A stretch of 5,909 nucleotides of DNA from Methanosarcina sp. (GTDB lineage Archaea; Halobacteriota; Methanosarcinia; Methanosarcinales; Methanosarcinaceae). Numbering within the stretch: position 1 is the stretch's first letter; every line of letters begins with the position of its first letter. Below the pieces are notes generated by a model. It had not been told where the DNA came from. It searched no databases and saw nothing but the letters and a program-made list of their open reading frames with translations. The stretch covers positions 1-5,909 of the forward strand of contig JADGNM010000177.1 in the NCBI GenBank assembly GCA_017883485.1, written 5' to 3'. Both the position numbers and the translations under genes were made by a program. Positions 1 through 5,847 of the stretch are shown here, piece after piece.

Positions 1-975
1 CTCGGGGATCAGGCGCTGTGGGAAAAGTTCGCTTTTGAAGTTGATTGCCGCAGATGTATTATTTTTTTGATGAAATTCAGAATGTGCCGCTCTGGGAGAG
101 GTGGCTGAATAACCTTTACAAAGAGGGCAAAAAAGTATTTGCCACAGGTTCAAATTCTCAACTCCTCAGTTCGGAAATTTCTACCTTCCTGACAGGAAGA
201 AATAAAGTGCTTAAACTCTTTCCTTTCTCCTTCAAGGAATTCCTGCGCTTGAAAGGGATCGAAGTTGCGGAAGAAGAAATTAAATCCGACCTTCTAACAA
301 GTTCCCGGAAGGCTGTGCTGTTCAGTAATTTTCTGGAGTATTTCGAAAGCGGGGGCTTTCCGCTTGTCCTGAAAAGCGGAGATCTCGAACTTTCCAGAGA
401 GTATTTTGAAGATATCCTGAACAAGGACATTCTGGTTCGTTATAATATAAAAGAGGTAAGAGCTCTCAAAGACATTATCCTGTTTCTGCTTTCCAACGTG
501 GGAAGAGTGTATTCGTATTCCACGTTGAGAAATATTAGCGGGATAAGGAGTTTAAGCACTATCAAAAACTACCTTGATTACTTCCAGAATGTATTTTTAC
601 TCTACAAGCTCCCCAGGTTTGATTACTCGCTGAAAAAGCAGAAGGCTTCATCCTCCAAGGTCTATACCATTGATAACAGCTTCCTGAAGACCGTAGCGTT
701 CAATTTCTCCGAGAATAAAGGACAAAGACTTGAAAATCTGGTCTTTGTCGAACTTGTGAGAAGGGAGAAAGAACTGTACTACCATTCCGGAAGAAATGAA
801 TGCGATTTTGTGCTAAGGGAAGGGCTGCAGATTAGTGAGGTATTTCAGGTTTCACTGGATCTCGACAGTCCGGAAACGAAGAAGAGGGAAATTGAAGGAG
901 CAATGGAGGCAATGGCGGTTTATAAGCGGAAAGAAAATTATGGTACGACCAATCTGGAAATGGCTTCTCGAATGA
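1..975 (+). pseudogene. Decayed AAA ATPase with C-terminal DUF4143 domain, 5' end outside the window
   Basis: In this archaeal/bacterial family an N-terminal AAA ATPase is followed by DUF4143, a domain with a PD-(D/E)XK nuclease-like fold; cellular roles are mostly unknown. Walker A is at 2-55 in frame 2 (SGIRRCGKSSLLKLIAAD), but that frame stops at 65-67. Frame 3 carries Walker B (YYFFDEIQNV, 57-86), a sensor-like TGSN (144-155), LTGR (189-200), and DUF4143 with ENLVFVEL (732-755), NECDF (795-809) and EVFQV (837-851). After EAM the sequence should end in a conserved W-K-W-LL tail. That tail, KIMVRPIWKWLLE-stop, lies in frame 1 at 934-975. Frame 3 instead runs on as nonsense to 1043. Only about 15 residues separate Walker A Lys from Walker B Asp, far fewer than an AAA fold needs, so a deletion is inferred there and another near 920-934. 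The TTG at 45 follows an in-frame TGA and is not a credible start. The family call is strong; inactivity is very likely. Confidence 0.85.
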
Positions 976-1128
976 AAAGTCCATCAATTTTTTGGAGAAT
1001 TACTTTTAATTTCTATCCATGTTCACCCAATTTTAAAAGATGAAGCAGGACGGGTAAAAAATTTTTTAGACATAAAGTCCGAATTTAAGAAAATACCTGC
1101 TTTTCTTGATGAAGTGAGCGAGTTGTAA
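976..1128 (+). pseudogene. Start-less protein-like reading frame, possible C-terminal gene remnant
   Basis: Immediately after the TGA (973-975) that ends the ATPase tail, frame 1 stays open for 50 codons and stops with TAA at 1126-1128. The translation begins KVHQFFGELL and ends IPAFLDEVSEL, with a charged, amphipathic middle (ILKDEAGRVKNFLDIKSEF) that looks like real protein. There is no ATG, GTG or TTG near its beginning, so it cannot be an intact gene as it stands. A T-run follows the stop at 1144-1150, as after a genuine gene end. I do not recognise the family. It could be the 3' end of another gene fused onto the ATPase relic by deletion, or a chance open frame. Confidence 0.3.
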
Positions 1129-1143
1129 CCTATTTTATTTCTA

Positions 1144-1150
1144 TTTTTTT
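1144..1150 (+). terminator. Oligo-T transcription end after the remnants
   Basis: A run of seven T residues lies 16 bases past the TAA at 1126-1128, inside a T-rich stretch (1132-1150). Archaeal RNA polymerase stops at such T-runs without needing a hairpin. It fits the 3' end of the decayed genes on the left. Confidence 0.4.
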
Positions 1151-1224
1151 GCCAGCTTCGAGCACTGTACACATTTATAGAATATAATTACAATGCTAAT
1201 TTCTTTGCAAGATCGCATAACCCA

Positions 1225-1232
1225 TTTATATA
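1225..1232 (+). promoter_or_regulatory. Archaeal TATA box (TTTATATA)
   Basis: An exact TTTATATA follows the sequence ATAACCCA. The upstream BRE is not purine-rich, so the element is plausible rather than strong. Transcription would be expected to begin about 25 bases downstream, near 1255, which would place the mini-ORF at 1284 and the small gene at 1429 on one transcript. Confidence 0.45.
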
Positions 1233-1294
1233 CTCACTTCAGGACTATTTTTCCTCTTCATTCCAATCAATTCCAATAAGTTTATGAGCAATGA

Positions 1295-1429
1295 ACGCTA
1301 TCAAGAAGCGAACTTAAATGCTTAAGATGCGGGACTAACTTCCAGGTTCATTTACAAAAAAGCCGGGCTGTTTTCTCTTATCTCAACCATGAGAGTGTCA
1401 TGAGTGATTCGGATGGAGGAGTGATTTGA
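1295..1429 (+). pseudogene. Open frame with a CxxC pair ending on the start codon of the next gene
   Basis: Frame 2 is open for 44 codons after a TGA at 1292-1294. It includes ELKCLRCGTNFQVHL, with a zinc-ribbon-like C-x2-C at 1319-1330, and ends SDSDGGVI at TGA 1427-1429. That stop shares its A with the ATG at 1429, a TGATG arrangement typical of translationally coupled genes. The frame has no start until ATG 1400. The 13-codon ORF at 1284-1325 (frame 3, MSNERYQEANLNA) overlaps it, and a single-base shift near 1310 would join the two into one protein of about 48 residues. It may be a frameshifted small zinc protein or a chance open frame. Confidence 0.2.
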
Positions 1430-1659
1430 TGGAACTAGACGAAGTCATAATGGTAAGGGCAAACTTTGATTATTATTCGAAAAACCTTCTCGATTATACT
1501 GATATTGATGTAGCATTTGTTGATGGTGGGCTTACGAGCTCGACGACTGTAAATAATGTAACCCAGGCTCATAGAATTGGGCCTGTTGCCGGAGGTATAT
1601 TCCACTCAGGGGAAAAGGCTGCAAAACTTGCCCTTGAAAGACTCAAAAAATTCAGATAG
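1429..1659 (+). CDS. Small 76-residue protein resembling the C-terminus of FAD-dependent Thi4-like proteins
   Basis: ATG 1429 is preferred over TTG 1426 because a good ribosome binding site, GGAGGAG (1415-1421), sits about seven bases upstream. The product starts MELDEVIMVRANFDYY. It has no signal peptide, membrane segment or cysteine. The second half contains DVAFVDGGLTSSTT, then QAHRIGPVAGGIFHSGEKAA and LALERL. That end resembles the last residues of Thi4/thiazole synthase-type flavoproteins (R-M-G-P, then a glycine-rich stretch, then SG-KAA). Full Thi4 proteins are about 260 residues and begin with a Rossmann FAD site, which is missing here. The protein is therefore either a remnant of a larger flavoprotein or a small protein with only a superficial similarity. 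It ends in TAG. Reading through it would add only ten codons, so pyrrolysine is unlikely. The gene is moderately supported; the family is a guess. Confidence 0.5.
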   Translation: MELDEVIMVRANFDYYSKNLLDYTDIDVAFVDGGLTSSTTVNNVTQAHRIGPVAGGIFHSGEKAAKLALERLKKFR

Positions 1660-1715
1660 CGGTCTGATTTACTTATATATACTTATACTTAACACCTGAT
1701 TTCACAAATTTTTGG

Positions 1716-1770
1716 TGCCGGAAAAACGAGTTTTCCTTTTCAGGGCAAGGGTCTCCTGCCCTTTCCGGCA
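1716..1770. repeat. Nested inverted repeat upstream of the tRNA-His promoter
   Basis: A nine-base arm TGCCGGAAA (1716-1724) pairs perfectly with TTTCCGGCA (1762-1770). Within it AGGGCA (1742-1747) pairs with TGCCCT (1757-1762). The two stems share base 1762, so they compete at that point. The structure lies between the stop of the small gene at 1659 and the tRNA promoter. It could be a 3' hairpin protecting the upstream mRNA or a protein-binding palindrome. Confidence 0.45.
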
Positions 1771-1783
1771 AAAACTTTATATA
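1769..1783 (+). promoter_or_regulatory. BRE plus TATA promoter of tRNA-His
   Basis: CAAAAACTTTATATA matches the archaeal pattern of a purine/A-rich BRE, two bases, then TTTATATA (1776-1783). A start about 25 bases downstream, near 1803-1806, would give the pre-tRNA a 5' leader of roughly 30 bases. It is the strongest promoter match in the window. Confidence 0.75.
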
Positions 1784-1833
1784 AAAAAACTCCTTCTATA
1801 GGTTGCTTTAAAACCGAATTACCAGACCCCTGT

Positions 1834-1906
1834 GGCCGGGGTAGGGTAGAGGTTATCCTGTGGCCCTGTGGAGGCTACGATCCGAGTTCGATTCTCGGTC
1901 CCGGCC
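1834..1906 (+). tRNA. tRNA-His (anticodon GUG)
   Basis: It decodes histidine CAC/CAU codons. The cloverleaf reads as follows. The acceptor GCCGGGG (1835-1841) pairs with TCCCGGC (1899-1905), the seventh pair being G-U. The D arm is 1844-1859 with a GG in the loop. The anticodon stem is TGGCC/GGCTA around the loop CTGTGGA, with GTG at 1868-1870 after U33. The variable loop has four bases, and the T arm is CCGAG/CTCGG with loop TTCGATT. The discriminator is C (1906) and the base before the acceptor is G (1834). This gives the extra G-1:C73 pair that histidyl-tRNA synthetase requires, so G-1 is encoded and not added later. CCA is not encoded. No intron is present. Confidence 0.95.
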
Positions 1907-1913
1907 CTAAATA

Positions 1914-1919
1914 TTTTTT
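1914..1919 (+). terminator. Oligo-T stop of tRNA-His
   Basis: Six T residues begin eight bases after the discriminator base, followed by a very T-rich stretch to about 1940. This is the usual way archaeal tRNA transcripts end. Confidence 0.55.
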
Positions 1920-2080
1920 CTATCATTTATTTCTTTATTTTGTAGTTTGTAATTATTCTCTCTTCATTCTACAGTAATAATATCTTTCATATCTGTGTTT
2001 GTATTGCTTCTAACGTCCTTTGTGATTCGGTTATCCTTTGCACTGCATACACTTTACGCTTTTGCCTTCGATTACTAAAC

Positions 2081-2109
2081 AAAATAGAAACAAAACAGAA
2101 ACGAGAAAC
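2081..2109 (+). repeat. Short 11-base tandem repeat in the leader of the radical SAM gene
   Basis: AAAATAGAAAC (2081-2091) is followed directly by AAAACAGAAAC (2092-2102), differing at one base, and then by a partial copy GAGAAAC (2103-2109). The partial copy ends four bases before ATG 2113. An 11-base period is close to one helical turn. The run takes the place where a Shine-Dalgarno sequence would be expected. Confidence 0.4.
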
Positions 2110-2112
2110 TGC

Positions 2113-3834
2113 ATGAAAGCACTAATTATAGACGGATATGTTGATGAACCTGCCTGCCTTGGTGTCCCTCCATACCTTTCCCCTTACCCGCGTTATGTAG
2201 CAGGCGCACTCAGGGAGCGCGGGCTTTCCGAAAGTGATATTCATTACCTTACCATAGACACTCTGAGAAAAAATTCTCCTGCTGCTGGGGAACTTATAGG
2301 AAAAGCAGACTTTCTGGTTGTTATTGCAGGCATGACAGTGCCTGGAAAATATCTTAGGGCTTCTCCAATAACTCCTGGCGAAATCGAAGCGATCTTTAGG
2401 GCTGCATGCGGTGTAAAGGTTATAGGCGGCCCTATCAGGCTCGGTTTCAGCAAAGAAGGCGGAAGGGCTGCAAAAGGTACTGAAGGCGGGATAAGCCTTG
2501 AGGGTGCGGTGCTTGCCAGATTGGACATCGAAGCTTTTGTTTACGATATTTTAGAGAGACAGGGAGAGACTGGCTGGAACACAGGCACCCCTTCCAGGCT
2601 TAAGATTCCGGGAGCTGTTGAGCACCGCTTCAGGACAACAACAGAAATCGGCCGCTGGGGGCCGAAAGGGGCTTTTTTGATAAGGCAGCACCCGGATTAC
2701 CCGTACTGCATGTGTGAGCTTGAAACCTACAGGGGTTGTGGAAGGCAGGTTCACTGCTCTTTCTGCACGGAACCCTTTTACGGAACTTCGGATTACCGGC
2801 CCGTGGAAGATGTGATCACTGAAGTATCAGCCCTCTATTCTCAGGGAGCTCGCTTCTTCAGGATAGGAAGGCAGCCTGATCTCTTCTCCTACCATGGAAC
2901 AGATATCGGAGGACCTGTTCCCAGACCCGAGCCGGAAATAATTGAGAGGCTCTATAAAGGAATAAGGAATTCTGCCCCTGACCTTTCAGTGCTGCATATG
3001 GATAATGCGAATCCGATCACACTTGCAAACTACCCTGAGGAGTCGGAGCAAATACTCAAAACAATAATAAAATATCATACCCCAGGGGATGTGACCGCAT
3101 TCGGGATGGAAAGTGCTGATCCAAAGGTAATTTCAGCAAACTTCCTTAAGGCAGGTCAAGAGGAGGTTTTGGAGGCAATCAGACTTGTAAACAAGTTCGG
3201 GAGCGTTCGAGGAGTAAACGGTCTCCCTGAGATTCTTCCGGGCATCAATTTTGTGCACGGGCTGATGGGCGAATCTAAAAAAACTTTCCAGCTTAATTAT
3301 GATTTCCTGAAGCATGTACTCGATTCAGGGCTGCTCCTCAGGCGGATAAACATCCGGCAGGTCATGGCTTTTCCGGGAACGCCTATTTACGGAAAAGACG
3401 AGGCTGCAAAGAAGCACAAGAAACTTTTTCTGGATTATAAGGAAAAGGTTCGGAAAAACATTGACCTTCCGATGCTGCGGCGCATTGTGCCCGAAGGCAC
3501 GATACTCAGGGATGTTATGTGCGAGATGCATGAAAATGGGATTACTTTCGGAAGACAGCTTGGTTCATACCCTCTGCTGGTAGGACTTCCTGCCTCTCTG
3601 CCTTTGCGGAAATTTACCGACGTTGCAGTCACAGGGCACGGAATGCGCTCGATTACAGGTATTCCTTACCCTCTAAACATCAACACCGCCTCTTCTTCCC
3701 TTATTAAGGAACTGCCCGGGCTTGGCAGAAAAGCTGCTGATTCGGTAATTGCCGGAATTCCCTATGCTGACAGAGAAGACTTTCTCAGGCGGGTAAGCGT
3801 TGGAGAAAAATTGCTCAAGTATATCGAAATCTGA
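2113..3834 (+). CDS. Radical SAM enzyme with C-terminal helix-hairpin-helix (COG1031 type)
   Basis: A 573-residue cytoplasmic enzyme expected to hold a 4Fe-4S cluster that cleaves S-adenosylmethionine to a radical; its substrate is unknown. An N-terminal Rossmann-like region (1 to about 180, MKALIIDGYVDEP) resembles the cobalamin-binding-like domain of related enzymes but shows no DxHxxG cobalamin motif. The radical SAM core starts at ETYRGCGRQVHCSFCTEP, with cluster cysteines 209, 215 and 218, a C-x5-C-x2-C spacing instead of the usual C-x3-C-x2-C. GRQPD (252-256), FGMESADP (from 330) and the AFPGTP strand (from about 419) follow. The C-terminus carries an HhH nucleic-acid-binding motif, NINTA (522-526) then LPGLGRKAAD, as in ComEA-like proteins. 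ATG 2113 is chosen because homology begins there; the open frame extends to 2038, but those 25 residues look non-coding. There is no clear Shine-Dalgarno sequence. RNA or DNA as substrate is an inference from the HhH. Confidence 0.92.
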   Translation: MKALIIDGYVDEPACLGVPPYLSPYPRYVAGALRERGLSESDIHYLTIDTLRKNSPAAGELIGKADFLVVIAGMTVPGKYLRASPITPGEIEAIFRAACGVKVIGGPIRLGFSKEGGRAAKGTEGGISLEGAVLARLDIEAFVYDILERQGETGWNTGTPSRLKIPGAVEHRFRTTTEIGRWGPKGAFLIRQHPDYPYCMCELETYRGCGRQVHCSFCTEPFYGTSDYRPVEDVITEVSALYSQGARFFRIGRQPDLFSYHGTDIGGPVPRPEPEIIERLYKGIRNSAPDLSVLHMDNANPITLANYPEESEQILKTIIKYHTPGDVTAFGMESADPKVISANFLKAGQEEVLEAIRLVNKFGSVRGVNGLPEILPGINFVHGLMGESKKTFQLNYDFLKHVLDSGLLLRRINIRQVMAFPGTPIYGKDEAAKKHKKLFLDYKEKVRKNIDLPMLRRIVPEGTILRDVMCEMHENGITFGRQLGSYPLLVGLPASLPLRKFTDVAVTGHGMRSITGIPYPLNINTASSSLIKELPGLGRKAADSVIAGIPYADREDFLRRVSVGEKLLKYIEI

Positions 3835-3848
3835 TTATGGAAGCAAAG

Positions 3849-5510
3849 TCAGTCATTCCGTCCTCGAATCATAGCTAATAGGGCTATCAGGATCGATCCT
3901 ACAAACCCAACCAGCCCAAGCCAGAAAAAAACACCTCCGTTTAACAGGTTATAAGTTGAGATGATAAGCAGGACAGCAAGATAAAACTCCTTTGAAAAAA
4001 CACGTCCTCTGCCTTCTTTTTGTTTAACGGAGACAAACTTATCGCCCATCCCTTCCATTTTCTCGGCAACCTCTCTGATTGCAGCCCTCAATTCGGCCTT
4101 CTCGTCCACCGGTCCAGTGTTAAATTCAATCTGAAGGGCAGCACCTTTAGGGACATTAAGTTTTTTGTATGCGTCCATGAGAACAGGAATTGCAATGGGT
4201 TTGATGCTGAATTTCGGGTCGAGTTCCAGGCAGACTCCCTCGATGAGGAGGATTGCCCTCTGCAGGGTTGAAAATTCTCCGGGGAGCTTGATGTCATATT
4301 TCAGGCCCAATTTTGCGTAATTGTCGCTTTGCCTGCCTTCAAGCCCGTAGTTCTGGTTAGCGACCAGGGTATCCATATCTTTCCTGAGCCGGCGGATATC
4401 CACATCCCTGGCGTCTGCACCCCCTATTTTCAGAAAACTCTGTGTTGCTCCTTCCACATCCTTATTATTGACAGCGTAATAAAACTCAAGGATATTCTTT
4501 TTAAGTTCATCATCTAAACTGCCGACAGCCCCGAAATCGATAAAGGCAATAGTATCGCCTTCCTGGACGATCATATTACCGCCGTGCGGGTCTGCGTGGT
4601 AAAAGCCGTCAATATAGACCTGTTTAAGGTAACTCCTGGTGATAGTACGCGTATATTCCGATTTTTTGCTTTGCGGTACTGACATGCTGATCAGGTCTTT
4701 GATCTGAATCCCCTGAATAAATTCCATTGTAAGGACATTGACCGAACAGTAATCCGGATAGATTTTAGGTACAGCAACATTTTTTACATTCTTAAAATTG
4801 TCCTCAAAACGCCGCATGCTAACAGCTTCAATTCTAAGATCAACTTCCCGCGTAAGCATTTCCCGGATTTCCAGTAAAAAAGCATCGATGTCAAAGTTTC
4901 TCCCTACTCCAAGGACTTTTTTCATAACAGGCTTGAAATCATCCAGGATAGAAAGGTCGATATTTATAGTATCGATGAGATTTGGACGAAGAATTTTTAC
5001 AGCCACGGGCTTGCCTTCAAGAACACCTTTGTAGACCTGCGCAATAGAGCCGCTGGCAATGGGATTGGGATCAAAACCATCAAAAATCTCGATAAAGGCT
5101 TTTGCTTTTCTCTCCCTTGCTGCCTTCAATTCTTCTTCACTTTTTTTCCGATTACGCTCTTCCCGCGTCTGAAATTCACAAATGCACGCAAGGTCAAGGG
5201 ATTCTGCCATCTCCTCAAAAGGCAATGGCTTAACTTTATCCTGCAGGTTTGCCATTTCTATAACATAAGGTTGGGGAACAAGGTCAGGCCGTTTGCTCAT
5301 TGTCTGCCCCATTTTGATGAAGGTCGGCCCGAGCTCTTCGAAAGCCTGCCTGAGTTTTTCAGCTGTCTGCCTGTTTTCAAGATCAAAAGCACACGTACAC
5401 TCAGGATTTGAAATATAATCTGTTCGAAAGTCTCGATAGAGTTCCTGAATAAGATTGTGCTTTAAAAGAACCCTTGCAACCTCAAGATAACGCTTTGTTT
5501 TCCCAAGCAT
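3849..5510 (-). CDS. AarF/UbiB (ABC1) family atypical protein kinase-like protein, membrane-anchored
   Basis: 553 residues. Bacterial and mitochondrial relatives (UbiB, ADCK3/COQ8) support isoprenoid quinone synthesis through ATPase or kinase activity. In a methanogen the partner could be methanophenazine or isoprenoid lipids, which is inference. Seen in order: the family KxGQ motif at 66-69; the nucleotide loop ASGSIAQVY (152-160); the lysine of VAVKIL (172); ExD at 222-224 (TREVDLRIEA); the catalytic loop HADPHGGN (305-312, with Gly where most members have Pro at 310); and DFG (325-327). Two hydrophobic helices, about 509-525 and 527-546, end the protein, as in UbiB, with basic RGR just after. 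A charged stretch (about 113-138) is inserted before the nucleotide loop. CxC pairs occur at 38-40 and 109-111. ATG 5510 follows GAGAG with no strong ribosome site. It converges on the radical SAM gene and shares no operon. Confidence 0.93.
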   Translation of the reverse strand: MLGKTKRYLEVARVLLKHNLIQELYRDFRTDYISNPECTCAFDLENRQTAEKLRQAFEELGPTFIKMGQTMSKRPDLVPQPYVIEMANLQDKVKPLPFEEMAESLDLACICEFQTREERNRKKSEEELKAARERKAKAFIEIFDGFDPNPIASGSIAQVYKGVLEGKPVAVKILRPNLIDTINIDLSILDDFKPVMKKVLGVGRNFDIDAFLLEIREMLTREVDLRIEAVSMRRFEDNFKNVKNVAVPKIYPDYCSVNVLTMEFIQGIQIKDLISMSVPQSKKSEYTRTITRSYLKQVYIDGFYHADPHGGNMIVQEGDTIAFIDFGAVGSLDDELKKNILEFYYAVNNKDVEGATQSFLKIGGADARDVDIRRLRKDMDTLVANQNYGLEGRQSDNYAKLGLKYDIKLPGEFSTLQRAILLIEGVCLELDPKFSIKPIAIPVLMDAYKKLNVPKGAALQIEFNTGPVDEKAELRAAIREVAEKMEGMGDKFVSVKQKEGRGRVFSKEFYLAVLLIISTYNLLNGGVFFWLGLVGFVGSILIALLAMIRGRND

Positions 5511-5769
5511 CTCTCTATGGATTAGTCGTTATTGTTTAATAGAGTTTCTTGACACGGTACTATCAAATTTTCGGCGGTTAATATGTATTAATCAAAATAT
5601 CATTAGTGATTGCCTTCCCGAAAAGAGCATTATCGATTTAGCAGCCGAAGAGTTTGCAGAACCTGATTTTATACGTTCATGCTACCCTGTAAAGAGTGAA
5701 ATTGCCGTCTTTAGCTACTTTATAATAAGACAGGGATTTTGTCGATATCAAGTATATCGTTTTGTTTAA
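5491..5769 (+). pseudogene. Start-less open frame with protein-like sequence upstream of the kinase gene
   Basis: Frame 1 is open for 92 codons between TAA 5488-5490 and TAA 5767-5769, its first part overlapping the kinase N-terminus on the other strand. The translation from about 5542 looks protein-like: EFLDTVLSNFRRL, then EKSIIDLAAEEFAEPDFIRS, then EIAVFSYFIIRQGF. It contains no ATG, GTG or TTG. One frame over, just after the stop, is FNSVAFRETFSALT (from 5762), which could continue it after a one-base shift. I do not recognise the family. It could be a degraded gene, possibly transposon-derived, or a chance open frame in AT-rich spacer. Confidence 0.25.
5578..5591 (-). promoter_or_regulatory. 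AT palindrome, possible TATA region of the AarF-like gene
   Basis: TTAATATGTATTAA has perfect six-base arms around TG. On the minus strand it offers a TATA-like AATACATAT about 70 bases before ATG 5510, which would give a leader of about 40-45 bases. It is a weak TATA match with no clear BRE. The symmetry would also suit a dimeric regulator. Confidence 0.3.
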
Positions 5770-5839
5770 TTCCGTGGCTTTTAGAGAGACATTTTCCGCA
5801 TTAACATAATCGGTCGTGTCCCTAAATCATAGACTTATT

Positions 5840-5847
5840 TTTATATA
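5840..5847 (+). promoter_or_regulatory. Archaeal TATA box near the right edge
   Basis: An exact TTTATATA sits in a T-rich stretch. A start would be expected near 5870, at the G-run 5868-5873. It may drive a gene beyond the window. Equally it may be chance in AT-rich sequence. Confidence 0.35.

Larger units (their letters stand above)
1129..1428. other. Intergenic stretch with one promoter and no secure gene
   Basis: These 300 bases carry the T-run just after the left-hand remnants, a TATA-like box at 1225-1232, a 13-codon mini-ORF (MSNERYQEANLNA, 1284-1325), and a frame-2 open stretch from 1295 that stops at 1427-1429. No tRNA, recognisable repeat or convincing longer gene was seen on either strand. 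Confidence 0.5.

Noticed and set aside
158..430. Minus-strand 90-codon frame inside the ATPase relic
   Set aside because: It is antisense to recognisable DUF4143 ATPase sequence, with biased Ser/Arg/Leu composition.
45..1043. Intact 332-residue ATPase starting at TTG 45
   Set aside because: The start lies after an in-frame stop and inside the conserved Walker B strand. The P-loop is out of frame, and the last 36 or so residues are a frameshifted reading of the true tail.
1657..1692. TAG at the end of the 76-residue gene read as pyrrolysine
   Set aside because: Only ten codons follow before TAA, with no conserved-looking sequence; an ordinary stop is simpler.
2038..2112. N-terminal extension of the radical SAM protein
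   Set aside because: The 25 residues look non-coding, and the conserved start KALIIDGYVDEP begins at ATG 2113.
2244..3632. Minus-strand open frames inside the radical SAM gene
   Set aside because: They are antisense shadows of a strongly supported coding gene, with low-complexity serine/proline-rich translations.
4020..5034. Plus-strand open frames and an alternative minus frame inside the AarF-like gene
   Set aside because: They overlap the well-supported kinase-like gene and show no domain resemblance.
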